64,000 nucleotides of DNA from Psychrobacter cibarius (GTDB taxonomy: Bacteria; Pseudomonadota; Gammaproteobacteria; Pseudomonadales; Moraxellaceae): NCBI GenBank assembly GCA_030686115.1, contig CP131612.1, positions 620,001 through 684,000 of the forward strand, in the 5' to 3' direction. Positions 26,749 to 37,495 of the stretch are shown here, one piece after another. The number at the start of each line of letters is the position of its first letter. The stretch's first letter is position 1. Made by a program: the position numbers and the translations under genes. The notes under the pieces were generated by a model. It saw only the letters and a program-made list of their open reading frames with translations. It ran no database searches and was not told the DNA's origin.

Positions 26749-29700
26749 TTACAAATTCGGATTTAACCACTTCTCAGCAGTCTTCATATCCCAGCCTTTA
26801 CGCTCAGCATAACTTTCTAACTGATCGTGGCTGATTTTGCCGACATTGAAGTATTCACTATCAGGATGCGAGTAATAGAATCCGCTGACCGATGACGCAG
26901 GCCACATCGCATAGCTTTCGGTTAGCGTTGTACCGATGGCATCTACCGTACCGAGCCAATCAAACAATTTGCCTTTTTCGGTATGTTCAGGGCAAGCAGG
27001 GTAGCCAGGTGCAGGGCGGATACCCACGTATTTCTCTTTAATCATCTCATCATTGGTGAGTGATTCAGTTGGTTGGTAACCCCAGTACTCTTTACGGATT
27101 AGCTCGTGCAAATGCTCGGCAAAGGCTTCTGCTAAACGGTCAGATAGTGCCTGTACCATGATGGCATTATAGTCATCACCTGCTGCTTTATACTTTTCAG
27201 CCAGGGCTTCTGTACCCACGATAGAAACGGTAAAGCCGCCCAAGTAATCGGTATGCGTCTCTGATGGCGAGATGAAGTCTGCCAAGCTAAAGTTCGGCTT
27301 ACCACTGGCTTTGTCGCTTTGCTGACGTAAGTGCTCGAATTGATATTCTGCTGCACCGCCTTCACTAGCATTGTCATAGACAGTGACGGTATCGGCACCC
27401 GTACGGCGCGCAGGCATGAGTTTAAATACCCCTTTGGCGACGATTAATTTTTCATCAATCATTTTTTGCATCAGCTCATTGGCATTCTCAAACAGGTCAC
27501 GTGCTGCTTCGCCGACCACATCATCTTGCAATATCTTCGGATATTTACCGACCAGTCCCCAAGAGATAAAGAATGGTGTCCAGTCGATATAAGGCAGTAG
27601 CTTAGCGATTGGATAGTCATCAAATATCACTTGCCCAAGCTTATTGGGGACTGGTGGCACATAGTTTTCCCAATCATACTGAAAGCCAATCTTGACCGAT
27701 TCGGCATACGTGACCTTCGCCGCTTTTGGTTGACGCTTGGCAAGGCGTTCACGTACTTTGACATACTCTTCGCGAGTTTCATCGATAAGCGCTTGACGGT
27801 ATTCTTTGGAGAGCAGTTTAGTGACTACACCGACTGAGCGTGAGGCATCAGATACATAGATGACGGCATCATTTTGGTATTGTGGCTCGACTTTGACCGC
27901 GGTATGCGCTTTGGAGGTCGTTGCACCGCCAATCATCAAGGGTAGCGTCATGCCGCGCTCTTGCATTTGCTTGGCGACATAGACCATCTCATCGAGACTT
28001 GGGGTAATCAGACCTGATAAGCCAATGATATCGACTTCTTCTGCGATAGCGGTATCGAGGATTTTTTCACACGGTACCATGACGCCCAGATCAACGATAT
28101 CATAGCCGTTACAACCAAGTACCACGCCAACAATGTTTTTACCGATATCGTGGACGTCGCCTTTGACTGTGGCCATGAGGATTTTGCCTTTCTTTTCACC
28201 CTCGACTTTTTCTGCTTCGATATACGGATTTAGCCACGCAACGGATTGTTTCATTACGCGCGCAGATTTGACCACTTGCGGTAAGAACATTTTACCGGCA
28301 CCAAATAAGTCACCGACGATATTCATCCCATCCATCAATGGCCCTTCGATGACTTCTAGCGGCTTGGGGTATTTCTCCCATGCTTCTTTGGTATCCGCTT
28401 CGATAAAGGTGGTGATGCCTTTGACCAGTGCATGAGCGATGCGCTCTTCTACTGTGCCTTCGCGCCAGCTCATATCAACGGTGCTGTCTTTTTTCTTGCC
28501 ACCGTTTTGGTAGTTCTCAGCCACAGTCATCAGACGTTCGGTGGCGTCTTGACCGCTCTCACCTTGGTTGCGGTTGAGCATCACATCTTCGATGGCGTCG
28601 CGTGCTTCTTTTGGAATATCGTCATATAACTCAAGCATGGCAGGGTTGACGATACCCATGGTTAAGCCATTTTGAATCGCATGATAAAGGAATACAGAGT
28701 TGATGGCTTCACGAATTGGGTTACCACGGAAACTGAACGAAACGTTAGAGACACCGCCGGATACCATTGCATTGGGCAAGTTCTCACTAATCCATTTGGT
28801 GGCGTTGATAAAGTCCGCACCATAATTATTATGCTCAGTGATACCAGTGGCAACGGCAAAAATGTTCGGGTCAAAAATAATGTCTTCTGATGGGAAACCA
28901 ACTTCGTTGACCAACACATCATAGCTGCGCTGACAAATCTGAATCTTACGCTCGTAAGTATCGGCTTGACCGTCTTCATCAAATGCCATGACGATAACGG
29001 CGGCACCGTAGCGCATGCAAAGCTTGGCACGCTCAACGAATTCAGTATGACCTTCTTTTAATGAGATAGAGTTGACAACGGACTTGCCTTGGATACGCTT
29101 AAGGCCTTCTTCGATGATGTCCCATTTAGACGAGTCAATCATCAGCGGTACGCGGCTGATATCAGGTTCACCAGACACCAAGTTGACGAAATGAATCATC
29201 GCTTGCTTGGAGTCGAGCATGCCTTCGTCCATATTGATATCGACGATTTGCGCGCCGCCTTCGACCTGATCTCGCGCCACATCGAGTGCTTCGGTGTAAG
29301 CTTCGGTTTTAATCAAGCGTAAAAACTTTTTAGACCCTGTCACGTTGGTACGTTCACCGACGTTGACGAACAGGCTTTCAGGTGTAATCGTAAATGGCTC
29401 AAGACCCGATAAACGGCAGGCAGGTGGGATATCTGGAATGACGCGCGGTGGATAGTTTGCCACCATTTTAGCGATTTGACGGATATGCTCAGGCGTCGTA
29501 CCACAACAGCCACCCACGATGTTTAAGATACCTGCTTTGGCAAAGCCTTCGAGCAGGGCGGCGGTTTGTTCGGCTGTTTCATCATATTCACCAAACTCGT
29601 TGGGCAGACCTGCGTTCGGATGCGCGGACACATAGGTATTAGCAATGTTCGACAGTGTTTGGATATGCGGACGCAGCGCATCAGCACCAAGCGCACAGTT

Positions 29701-30537
29701 AAAGCCAACCGATAATGGCTTGGCATGGCGGATTGAATTATAAAAGGCTTCGGCGGTTTGACCTGATAGCGTTCGACCTGAGGCATCGGTAATCGTCCCC
29801 GAAATCATAATCGGTAACTCAAAGCCAATATCATCAAACACGCCTGTGATGGCAAAGATTGCAGCTTTGGCATTGAGCGTATCAAAGATCGTCTCAATCA
29901 ATATTAGATCAACACCACCTTCTATCAGGCATAAAGTCGCTTCACGGTAATTTAGTACCAATTCGTCAAAGGTAATGTTACGAAAAGCTGGGTCATTGAC
30001 GTCCGGTGATAGCGAGCACGTGCGTGAGGTTGGCCCTACGACACCAGCGACAAAACGCGGCTTCTCAGGCGTTTTTGCCGTAAATTCATCCGCCGCTTCA
30101 CGGGCAATCTTGGCTGCTGTCTTATTCAGCTCAGGCACTAGATACTGCATATCGTAGTCAGCCATCGACAGACGCGTACCGTTAAAGGTATTGGTCTCGA
30201 TGATATCGGCACCAGCTAGCAGATGATCGTGATGAATGTCTTTAATCATGTGCGGTTGTGTCAGTACCAATAAATCATTGTTACCGCGTACGTCTTGATT
30301 GATATCGGCAAAACGCTCACCACGATAATCCGCTTCTTCTAATTTATAGGTCTGAATCTGTGTACCCATCGCCCCATCTAACATCAAGATGCGTGACGCC
30401 ATTTGCTCGGTGATACGGGCACGTGCCGTCAATTGCTGTTCTTTATAAGGAAACACGGCAGGTGGCGTTAAAATAAAGTCATCAGCGGATGATGGACTAG
30501 AAGTAGGAGCAGATTGAGAAGTCATCGTTTGAGTCAT
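26749..30537 (-). CDS. metH: Cobalamin-dependent methionine synthase MetH
   Basis: A 1262-residue multidomain cytoplasmic enzyme that transfers a methyl group from methyltetrahydrofolate to homocysteine through cobalamin. In order: a homocysteine-binding barrel ([11 protein letters not shown], then [11 protein letters not shown] with the zinc Cys pair), a pterin-binding domain ([13 protein letters not shown]), the cobalamin domain with [13 protein letters not shown] (cobalt-ligand His) and [13 protein letters not shown], and a C-terminal AdoMet reactivation domain ([17 protein letters not shown]). All key motifs are intact. The first ATG giving a plausible N-terminus is at 30537. Another lies at 30525, and neither has a good ribosome binding site. 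I saw no cobalamin or SAM riboswitch in the upstream 560 bases. Confidence 0.96.
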   Translation of the reverse strand: MTQTMTSQSAPTSSPSSADDFILTPPAVFPYKEQQLTARARITEQMASRILMLDGAMGTQIQTYKLEEADYRGERFADINQDVRGNNDLLVLTQPHMIKDIHHDHLLAGADIIETNTFNGTRLSMADYDMQYLVPELNKTAAKIAREAADEFTAKTPEKPRFVAGVVGPTSRTCSLSPDVNDPAFRNITFDELVLNYREATLCLIEGGVDLILIETIFDTLNAKAAIFAITGVFDDIGFELPIMISGTITDASGRTLSGQTAEAFYNSIRHAKPLSVGFNCALGADALRPHIQTLSNIANTYVSAHPNAGLPNEFGEYDETAEQTAALLEGFAKAGILNIVGGCCGTTPEHIRQIAKMVANYPPRVIPDIPPACRLSGLEPFTITPESLFVNVGERTNVTGSKKFLRLIKTEAYTEALDVARDQVEGGAQIVDINMDEGMLDSKQAMIHFVNLVSGEPDISRVPLMIDSSKWDIIEEGLKRIQGKSVVNSISLKEGHTEFVERAKLCMRYGAAVIVMAFDEDGQADTYERKIQICQRSYDVLVNEVGFPSEDIIFDPNIFAVATGITEHNNYGADFINATKWISENLPNAMVSGGVSNVSFSFRGNPIREAINSVFLYHAIQNGLTMGIVNPAMLELYDDIPKEARDAIEDVMLNRNQGESGQDATERLMTVAENYQNGGKKKDSTVDMSWREGTVEERIAHALVKGITTFIEADTKEAWEKYPKPLEVIEGPLMDGMNIVGDLFGAGKMFLPQVVKSARVMKQSVAWLNPYIEAEKVEGEKKGKILMATVKGDVHDIGKNIVGVVLGCNGYDIVDLGVMVPCEKILDTAIAEEVDIIGLSGLITPSLDEMVYVAKQMQERGMTLPLMIGGATTSKAHTAVKVEPQYQNDAVIYVSDASRSVGVVTKLLSKEYRQALIDETREEYVKVRERLAKRQPKAAKVTYAESVKIGFQYDWENYVPPVPNKLGQVIFDDYPIAKLLPYIDWTPFFISWGLVGKYPKILQDDVVGEAARDLFENANELMQKMIDEKLIVAKGVFKLMPARRTGADTVTVYDNASEGGAAEYQFEHLRQQSDKASGKPNFSLADFISPSETHTDYLGGFTVSIVGTEALAEKYKAAGDDYNAIMVQALSDRLAEAFAEHLHELIRKEYWGYQPTESLTNDEMIKEKYVGIRPAPGYPACPEHTEKGKLFDWLGTVDAIGTTLTESYAMWPASSVSGFYYSHPDSEYFNVGKISHDQLESYAERKGWDMKTAEKWLNPNL
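26753..26766. repeat. 14-bp direct repeat, copy 2 (3' end of metH)
   Basis: Same 14 bases as 25578-25591. This copy encodes the last residues of MetH. Confidence 0.5.
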
Positions 30538-31102
30538 AGGAGCGCTGCTTATATCGTCAATGTTATAAAAGGGGAAGTAATAAGAATAAGAATAATAAAT
30601 AGCGTGCAAAATTCATAAAAGGCGTGGGCAAATCCGCATTATTCTAGCATGAAAATCATAGCTCACGGGGACAGTACTTATTCCTCTTTGGCAATATGCT
30701 AGACAAAAAATCTGCCTGTTGATTGAGTGAGCATGATGTTCAAAGTTTATGCCATTAAGCGATTATGAACAAATGAATATCATTTCGCTTAAAGATTACA
30801 TAAAGCTTTGTTTCTACAAATGAAAGCACAACGATTGTGCTTAAAAGTCAGACAGAGTTTACACCTGTACTACAAAAAGTTGCGTAAAGAGGAATTGATA
30901 AAGCTTGGTTATATGTTAATTTAATTTCAGAAGGATTGATGTTTCGTAAGCAATACTTACTAGTAAATGTTAATAGTTGTATTAGTGACATCTAACATTT
31001 ATCACTATTATTAGCGCTAGTATTTGCTATAAGGGAAGACGATCTAATCTGCAAGACAGTTATAGAAAAGTCAATAAATACTTAATCATTAAGGATAATG
31101 TT
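30538..31102. other. Divergent intergenic region between metH and the first fasciclin gene
   Basis: About 565 bases with no open reading frame I can support. AT-rich. It must hold the two divergent promoters. I see no strong inverted repeat or known riboswitch motif. Confidence 0.5.
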
Positions 31103-31657
31103 ATGAAGCTTACTAAAATTGCTACCATCGGTACATTAGCACTCTCAATCGCTGGTTTGAGCGCTTGTAATAATATGATGCCAAGCAAAAGCGCAGCGAT
31201 GAAAGCACCTATGCACAGTCAATCTATGGCAAAAATGAATGTGGTACAAGTTGCCCAAAGTAATCCTGACTTCTCGCTACTGGTCGAAGCCGTCGTAGCG
31301 GCAGATTTGGCGGGTGCTTTGTCTAACCCGAATGCAAACTATACAATATTTGCGCCGACCAATGCCGCATTTGTACAAGTTCTGCAAGAAACAGGCATGA
31401 GCAAAGCACAACTATTTGCCAACAAGCCACTATTGACTAAGATTTTAGGCTATCACGTGATTAACGGTGCTGCGCCAGTATATGCGAAAGACGTTAAACC
31501 GGGCAATATTACTATGTTCAGTAAAGATACTCTGATGGTCACCAATCAGGGCAAATTGATGGACGAAAATGGTCGTGCTACCAATATCATAAAAACCGAT
31601 ATTGCTGCTAATAACGGCGTAGTACATGTTATCGATAGAGTATTACTGCCCAAATAA
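31103..31657 (+). CDS. Fasciclin-domain lipoprotein, single domain (tandem copy 1)
   Basis: A 184-residue exported protein. The signal peptide ends in the lipobox LSAC near residue 22, followed by a Met/Ser/Lys-rich linker. One FAS1 domain fills the rest: VVQVAQSNPDFSLLVEAVVAA, NYTIFAPTNAAF (H1 box), KILGYHVINGA and NNGVVHVIDRVLLP (H2 box). FAS1 domains mediate adhesion or matrix binding, and bacterial single-domain members are secreted or lipid-anchored. AAGGATAA precedes the ATG. It is the first of three paralogues on the same strand, separated by 342 and 183 bases, so each may have its own promoter. Confidence 0.92.
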   Translation: MKLTKIATIGTLALSIAGLSACNNMMPSKSAAMKAPMHSQSMAKMNVVQVAQSNPDFSLLVEAVVAADLAGALSNPNANYTIFAPTNAAFVQVLQETGMSKAQLFANKPLLTKILGYHVINGAAPVYAKDVKPGNITMFSKDTLMVTNQGKLMDENGRATNIIKTDIAANNGVVHVIDRVLLPK

Positions 31658-31999
31658 GATTGATCTCAAAATTACAGCTAAAGAACTATATCCCTATTAC
31701 TTTGTATGATGCAGTTGGTATGAGTACCAGCTACCGTCTTTGATGACATGATTGTTAAATACACGCTATTTTAATTGCCAACTGTCTTAGATGAATCTCC
31801 TTTAGATGACACTGCTGGCATTTAGAATGTTTGAGATATTTTTTAAGCGTGTCATCATTATTGTTTAACACTACGACAATAAACGACAGTCATCTTTGTT
31901 TCTTGTTGAAAGCTTTGATCATTTAACAATTTCAATCATTCGACGGATGCTACTGACAAAGTAGGTGGTTCATCTGAACTCATACATAAGGATATACTC
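31658..31999. other. Spacer between fasciclin genes 1 and 2
   Basis: 342 bases without a supported gene or clear terminator. Presumably holds the promoter of the second fasciclin gene. Confidence 0.5.
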
Positions 32000-32950
32000 A
32001 TGCTAAAAAGAACCCTATTATCTCTGGCGCTTGCCATGACCGTTTTGCCGCTAGCCGCTTGTAATGACGACGATAATGATTTTTCAGTTGTTGTAGAAGC
32101 ACCAACACAAAATATTGCAGAAATTGCTGCTGAAAATAAAAATTTAACCATTCTTAATGCTGCGTTAAAGGCGTCTGGACTTGATAAAGTTTTGATGTCA
32201 TCAGAGGACGAATTTACTGTATTTGCACCTACTGATGCTGCATTTGCTGAATTATTGGAAGAGCTTGATGTGACATCAGAAGAGTTATTGGCTGACAAAG
32301 AGCTATTAACCATGGTCTTAACTTATCATGTTATCCCCAATATAACAGTCAAAGCTGCTGACATTCCTTATGGCGACAGTATCGAAACAGTCAATGGTCA
32401 AGCGATATCTATTAGTGATGCCAATATCATTATGGATGCAAGTGGGGATACCTCTAAAATTATCAAAACAGATGTATTGGCCACTAATGGCGTCATTCAC
32501 CTCATTGACGACGTATTGCTACCTACTGACAAGTCTATAGTCGATCTAGCCGTTGCCACAGAGGATCTCAGTATCCTCAAAGAAGCGGTAGTAGCAGCAG
32601 GATTGGCTGATGCCCTCGCTGATGAAGACGCTGACTTTACCGTCTTTGCACCAAACAATGCCGCTTTTGCTAAATTATTAGCTGAACTTGAGATAAGTAA
32701 AGAACAGTTATTACAAGATAAGCCGTTGTTGACGAAAGTGCTCACCTATCATGTGATTGAAGACGACCGCGTCTTTGCCTCTGAAATTATGGTAGGCAGT
32801 CAAGAGATGCTGGAAGGCAGCAGCATCACATTTGACGATAAAAAACAAATTACTGATGAGAGAGATCGTACCTCTAATATCGTGACCGCGAATATACAAG
32901 CGAACAATGGAGTTGTACACGTGATCGATACAGTGTTGCTACCTAAGTAA
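32000..32950 (+). CDS. Fasciclin-domain lipoprotein with two FAS1 domains (tandem copy 2)
   Basis: A 316-residue exported lipoprotein with lipobox LAAC near residue 21 and the acidic start NDDDNDF. It carries two complete FAS1 domains, about residues 35-175 and 177-315. Each has an FTVFAPTDAAF or FTVFAPNNAAF H1 box, a TYHVI segment and an NGVIHLID or NGVVHVID H2 box. The second domain resembles the single domain of copy 1 (KEQLLQDKPLLTKVL against KAQLFANKPLLTKIL), so the array probably grew by unequal exchange. AAGGATATAC precedes the ATG. Likely role: surface adhesion or matrix interaction, inferred only from the domain. Confidence 0.93.
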   Translation: MLKRTLLSLALAMTVLPLAACNDDDNDFSVVVEAPTQNIAEIAAENKNLTILNAALKASGLDKVLMSSEDEFTVFAPTDAAFAELLEELDVTSEELLADKELLTMVLTYHVIPNITVKAADIPYGDSIETVNGQAISISDANIIMDASGDTSKIIKTDVLATNGVIHLIDDVLLPTDKSIVDLAVATEDLSILKEAVVAAGLADALADEDADFTVFAPNNAAFAKLLAELEISKEQLLQDKPLLTKVLTYHVIEDDRVFASEIMVGSQEMLEGSSITFDDKKQITDERDRTSNIVTANIQANNGVVHVIDTVLLPK

Positions 32951-33133
32951 GCATTAATCCGAAATTAATCAGTTAAAATTATAGTTATTGGTATAGCAGA
33001 GGCGACATTATTACTATTGTTTAGTTGCTATCATTTGCAACAGATAAGTGGTTCGCTGTTATATACATTAACTGGGTTAAGTTATTTGTCAAACAAGTCA
33101 CTTAACAGACCATCCCTTTATAAGGAAATACTT

Positions 33134-33739
33134 ATGTTGAAGAAAAACTTACTTTCTATCGCTGTCGTTACAGCTGCCATGTCATTAGCCGCTTGTAATG
33201 ATAAAGAAGCAGTTACTGATCCTGTTGAGCCTGAAGTGACTACTGAAGAAGTGGTTGTAGAGCCCGTTGCCGAAGTTGAGCCAATGACTGAAGCCGATCC
33301 AATGGCCGATACTGCTGCGACGCAAAGCATTGCTGAAATAGCAGCTGGCAACGAAAATCTAACGATTCTAACGGCTGCATTACAAGCTGCTGGCTTAGAT
33401 ACAATGATGATGGATGCTGGGACTTATACGGTATTTGCACCAACTGATGATGCATTTGCTCCTGTGTTAGAGAAGCTAGGCGTTACTAAAGAAGAGCTAT
33501 TAGCCGATACAGATCTACTGAAAAAAGTACTTCCGTATCACGTAGTACCTATGATTGTTATGGCAGCTGACATTCCTTATGGTACTGATGTTGCTACTGT
33601 AAATGGTGCTACTATCAATATTAGTGATGCTAATGTCATCACTGATGCGACTGGTAACACGGCTAATATTACTGGTACAGATATCATGGCAACGAACGGC
33701 GTGGTTCACACTATCGATGCAGTATTGATGCCTGAGTAA
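33134..33739 (+). CDS. Fasciclin-domain lipoprotein, single domain (tandem copy 3)
   Basis: A 201-residue exported lipoprotein. Lipobox LAAC near residue 19 is followed by a linker of about 45 residues that is almost purely Glu, Val, Asp, Pro and Thr, giving a highly acidic spacer. The FAS1 domain follows (YTVFAPTDDAF, LPYHVVPMIV, NGVVHTIDAVLMP). Its domain is closest to the first domain of copy 2 (shared AADIPYG and INISDANVI-like runs). The ATG at 33134 has an AAGGAAA site and gives a lipoprotein signal, so the 39-codon upstream extension is rejected. A strong terminator closes the array. Confidence 0.93.
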   Translation: MLKKNLLSIAVVTAAMSLAACNDKEAVTDPVEPEVTTEEVVVEPVAEVEPMTEADPMADTAATQSIAEIAAGNENLTILTAALQAAGLDTMMMDAGTYTVFAPTDDAFAPVLEKLGVTKEELLADTDLLKKVLPYHVVPMIVMAADIPYGTDVATVNGATINISDANVITDATGNTANITGTDIMATNGVVHTIDAVLMPE

Positions 33740-33794
33740 GTTGTTTCTATAGCCTCTTTATTGATGATTAATTATTTAAATAATGACGTCGAAG

Positions 33795-33822
33795 AAGCCT
33801 AGCTATTGAGCTGGGCTTTTTT
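33795..33822 (+). terminator. Intrinsic terminator of the fasciclin array
   Basis: AGCCTAGCT-4 nt-AGCTGGGCT (one G-U pair) followed by a run of T. Confidence 0.85.
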
Positions 33823-34008
33823 GCGTTTGGGGGATACCTAATGTTTACCATAGCATTGATATAAGTCAGTCGCATGAAAACGGTTCAATGTAATGGAGAG
33901 TAAGATAAATGAGCCTCTCATTGGTTCACACTAATGCAAGTTTAAAGAGTAATGATGACTTATGTAAGATATCTATTGAAGGCTTATGAATGCAAAGGTT
34001 TGAAACAA

Positions 34009-34038
34009 AAAAGCCCGAAACGATTGTTTCGGGCTTTT
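34009..34038 (-). terminator. Intrinsic terminator of the alanine symporter gene
   Basis: Perfect 13-bp stem AAAAGCCCGAAAC / GTTTCGGGCTTTT with a 4-base loop. On the minus strand the T tract lies 3' of the hairpin, 57 bases after the symporter stop. It can also work from the plus strand. Confidence 0.9.
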
Positions 34039-34094
34039 GTTTTAGAAGTTTGAATAACAATTATGTTAAAGAATAATAGCTACGTTATAGAATA

Positions 34095-35642
34095 TTACTT
34101 ATGCTCTTTACGTAGTGGATCCGCTGCCATTCTTTGTTGCTCTTTTAGATGACGCTCTTCCCAATAAGGGGCGTTTTTGATGCCGAATTTTGCAGGATCA
34201 AAACTGTAGCGCTCAACACCTGCTTTACGCTGTGCTTCATAGTCTTTCAGCATGGTAAGTGTTGGACGAGCCACAATGAAGATGACCAAAATACCAACGA
34301 TGTTCAACCAAGCCATAAGCCCAACACCAATATCACCAATAGCCCAAATGTAGCCAGCTGAGTTTAGGCCGCCGTAAGCAACCATCACCATGATTAAGAT
34401 TTTGACTAAGAATAGACCAGTCTTGTTGGCACTGCGACCGACAAAGCGAGTTAGATAAGCAACGTTCACTTCAGCGATGTAGTAGTAAGCCAAGATAGTG
34501 GTAAAGGCAAAGAAGAAGACAGCAATAGCGATAAAGGTGTTACCAAAACCACCATAAACAGATTCCATCGCCATTTGCGTGAATGCAGGGGCGTTGATTT
34601 CAGTAGTAGCAGCGACGTTCTGTACGATGAATTGACCGTCTGGTAATGTTCCTTGAATGTTGTAAGTACCCATGGTTAGGATCATGAAGGCAGTAGCAGA
34701 ACATACTAATAGGGTATCGACATATACTGAGAATGCCTGAACCAAACCCTGCTGTGATGGATGCTCAACTTCAGCAGCAGCAGCAGCATGAGGACCTGTA
34801 CCTTGACCTGCTTCATTTGAGTAAATACCACGTTTTACGCCCCAACCAATCGCTGCACCAAAACCTGCTTGAGCAGTAAAGGCATCGCTAACGATTAGAC
34901 CGAATACTTGTGGAATCATATCAAAGTTAGTAAACATGATGATCAGTGCAAGGACGATATAGCCCAATGCCATAAAAGGAACGGCATACTCGGTAAACGT
35001 TGCGATACGCTTGATACCACCAAAAATGATAATACCTAATACCACAAGGATAATGGCTAAGGCTACTAGACGCATTGAGCCAACTTCTAAGGCGCCAATG
35101 CTCATAACAGACCCTTCGCCCATTACCTGTGCGAAAGCATTGATAACGCCGTTTGCCTGTACACCTGGTAAAAATATACCACAAGCGAGGATAGATGAGA
35201 TTGCAAAGAGGATGCCATACCATTTTTGGCCAAGTGCGCGCTCAAAATAGTAAGCTGGGCCACCGCGATATTCGCCAGTGATGACGTCTTTTTCTTTATA
35301 AATCTGTGCGAGCGTAGACTCAACATAAGCAGTAGATGCGCCTAAGAAGGCCACGACCCACATCCAAAATACGGCACCTGGGCCACCGAAACCGATAGCC
35401 GCAGCTACCCCAGCGATGTTACCCATACCCACGCGTCCTGCGAGTGATACGGCAAGTGCCTGAAATGATGAAATACCTTGATCACTAGATTTACCAGTAA
35501 AGAGTAACTTGATCATTTCACCGAACAGACGCACTTGTACGAAGCGCGTCATAATGGAATAAAATAGGCCCGCGCCCAAGCACAGATAGATCAGTGCGGG
35601 GCTCCAGATAATTCCGTTTACTAAGTTAACTAAACCTTCCAT
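34095..35642 (-). CDS. Alanine/glycine:cation symporter (AGCS family)
   Basis: A 515-residue inner-membrane protein with about eleven hydrophobic segments. AGCS landmarks include FQALAVSLAGRVGMGNIAG near residues 60-78 (the GxGNIxG sodium and substrate region), GGPGAVFWMW, GGPAYYFE and SNEAGQGTGPHAAAAAE near 273-289. It should import D- or L-alanine or glycine with sodium. AGGA lies upstream of the ATG at 35642. It stands alone between the fasciclin array and the long gene-free region. A 15-bp inverted repeat lies about 50 bases upstream and may control it. Confidence 0.94.
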   Translation of the reverse strand: MEGLVNLVNGIIWSPALIYLCLGAGLFYSIMTRFVQVRLFGEMIKLLFTGKSSDQGISSFQALAVSLAGRVGMGNIAGVAAAIGFGGPGAVFWMWVVAFLGASTAYVESTLAQIYKEKDVITGEYRGGPAYYFERALGQKWYGILFAISSILACGIFLPGVQANGVINAFAQVMGEGSVMSIGALEVGSMRLVALAIILVVLGIIIFGGIKRIATFTEYAVPFMALGYIVLALIIMFTNFDMIPQVFGLIVSDAFTAQAGFGAAIGWGVKRGIYSNEAGQGTGPHAAAAAEVEHPSQQGLVQAFSVYVDTLLVCSATAFMILTMGTYNIQGTLPDGQFIVQNVAATTEINAPAFTQMAMESVYGGFGNTFIAIAVFFFAFTTILAYYYIAEVNVAYLTRFVGRSANKTGLFLVKILIMVMVAYGGLNSAGYIWAIGDIGVGLMAWLNIVGILVIFIVARPTLTMLKDYEAQRKAGVERYSFDPAKFGIKNAPYWEERHLKEQQRMAADPLRKEHK

Positions 35643-36839
35643 ATGTATATTCCTAGTACTGTCTCAAAGTGGCTCTGTATGCTAGGAGTAAGCTAACTGG
35701 TTAACTTACTTATTTAAGTTAAGCAGTTAAATTATCTACATCGACTCATGTATATCCGTTAAGTCTCATACGCGCTTAGCCACTAAGAATGGACTGTAGT
35801 TGTCTGTCGTTATCCGCTTGGTTTATCAGTAATATTGACAGTTTGCTTAAGCTTATTACCGACGATATGCGTATTAGCATAGTTGCAAGGCGTAAGCTGT
35901 CTCAATTACTGCGACATTTATCTTATCACTTAATATCTGAGATGAATGTTCAGTAGACCGGTGGATAAAACAGGCGGTTATAATATTAAATACTTATCAT
36001 GCCGATAGCATTCAACTTTTTGTGAGCGGTATCGATTGACTACAGGGTCGGTGTGGCTGATTGAAACGATTAAGCAAGTTTCTAATAACTGAGTAATATT
36101 TTACATAGAAATCAACAACTCGCTAATACTAATCAAGCCATAAGTCCACTACCAAATGTATTCAAACCGTACGGCTACGTAACTGCAATTTGCCATATTT
36201 TTGTAGTAATTACTAGAATTTTCTTTGTACAGAAGCATATATATTCATATTGGGTCAGGCAGATATGACTATAAATAACGATAAAATATCGCATGTTTTG
36301 ACTGTTGTTAGATATCGAAACAATAGATAAAGCCACATCGACTACGCAAAAACAGAGCGGTCATTCATCGCTTATCTGTCACTCCTCTATACTGGACAAG
36401 CTATGCACTAAAGATAATGCCAGTGGTTCGATGATATTTGTGAGGTAGATATCACCAATGATAGGTAATAAAAACGAGCAATAGTCATGGGGTAGCAGTG
36501 TGGTTTTGCGGTTGTGTTTTGGTAACGGCTAATTGTAAAAATAATGAGATAGCGCCATCATTGTGTAAGATATCTTATCCTATAGTTTTGTTTCGTTGAT
36601 AAGAAGAGACTCTAGCAGAGCGGCATACGATTGCTATCGTACTCATTAACTGCTGTTTTTATGTTTAGTGTGGCTTTAATATAAGTGATGTGCCTTTAAT
36701 TATAAAAAATATACGGCTCTAATACTTAAATAGACATACATTTGCATGACCTCATGTATCAGCTTCAAAATACAAGCTTTAAAAAATTATTAAAAAAGTG
36801 TTACTGGTTATTTATTATTTACCATTATTAGGAGAAACA
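35643..36839. other. Long gene-free region between the alanine symporter and lemA
   Basis: About 1.2 kb, the longest stretch here without a gene. I found only very short frames without family resemblance. It holds the inverted repeat at 35694-35729 and the divergent promoters. No transposon ends, tRNA or known RNA motif is recognisable. It may be decayed coding DNA or contain an unrecognised small RNA. Confidence 0.5.
35694..35729. promoter_or_regulatory. 15-bp inverted repeat upstream of the alanine symporter
   Basis: TAACTGGTTAACTTA and TAAGTTAAGCAGTTA pair at 14 of 15 positions around a 6-base centre. No T tract follows on either strand, so an operator or leader hairpin is more likely than a terminator. 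Confidence 0.5.
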
Positions 36840-37475
36840 ATGATGACGCGTCAATCAATTGTAAAACCCATATTGCTCGCAGCCGTGTTAGCGACGTCTA
36901 CCGTTGGTCTAAGCGGTTGTGGCTACAACAACCTGCAAGCTCAAGATGAGCAAGTTACCGCGTCGTGGTCAGAAGTGGTGAACCAATATCAACGCCGCGC
37001 TGATTTGGTACCAAACTTAGTCAAAGTCGTGCAGCAGTACGCTGAGCAAGAACAAGAAGTGTTTACTCAAGTAGCTGAGGCACGCTCTCGTGCTGGTAGC
37101 ATTACTGTGACGCCAGAAGTACTGAATGATCCAGAAGCGATGGAGCGTTATGCAGCTGCACAGGAACAGATGACAGGTGCATTATCACGTTTGATGGCTG
37201 TCTCTGAACGTTATCCTGAGCTAAAGTCAGATGCTTTGTTCCAAGACTTACAAGTCCAGCTCGAAGGCACTGAAAACCGTATTGCCGTTGCTCGTAACCG
37301 TTATATTCAAGAAGTGCAAAGCTATAATACAACGGTGCGCCAGTTCCCAACCAACATTACAGCAAAAGTATTTGGTATGAATGCCAAGCCAAACTTTAGC
37401 GTGGCGAATGAAGACGCTATTTCAACCGCACCAAGTGTTGACTTCGGTGATGATAAGTCAGCGACAGCTGAGTAG
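36840..37475 (+). CDS. lemA: LemA family protein
   Basis: A 211-residue protein with an N-terminal hydrophobic signal ending LSGCGYN, a possible lipobox, followed by the LemA helical bundle. The signature runs YNNLQAQDEQVTASWSEV, then QYQRRADLVPNLVKVV and later ENRIAVARNRYIQEVQSYN, as in the family. It usually has a type II-like membrane anchor with a periplasmic bundle of unknown function. AGGAGAAACA precedes the ATG at 36840. An upstream extension is not supported. LemA is commonly encoded with TPM-domain proteins, and two of these follow here, although a strong hairpin separates them. Confidence 0.93.
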   Translation: MMTRQSIVKPILLAAVLATSTVGLSGCGYNNLQAQDEQVTASWSEVVNQYQRRADLVPNLVKVVQQYAEQEQEVFTQVAEARSRAGSITVTPEVLNDPEAMERYAAAQEQMTGALSRLMAVSERYPELKSDALFQDLQVQLEGTENRIAVARNRYIQEVQSYNTTVRQFPTNITAKVFGMNAKPNFSVANEDAISTAPSVDFGDDKSATAE

Positions 37476-37495
37476 TGGTGATTAAATAGAGATGA

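Larger units (their letters stand above)
33740..34094. other. Convergent spacer between the fasciclin array and the alanine symporter
   Basis: 355 bases without a supported gene. It contains one terminator for the fasciclin array (33795-33822) and one for the convergent symporter (34009-34038). Confidence 0.7.

Noticed and set aside
30538..30609. Extension of MetH to a TTG at 30609
   Set aside because: Tyr/Phe-rich residues not seen in MetH and no ribosome binding site.
30538..31102. Cobalamin or SAM riboswitch before metH
   Set aside because: No conserved B12-box or SAM aptamer core could be found by eye.
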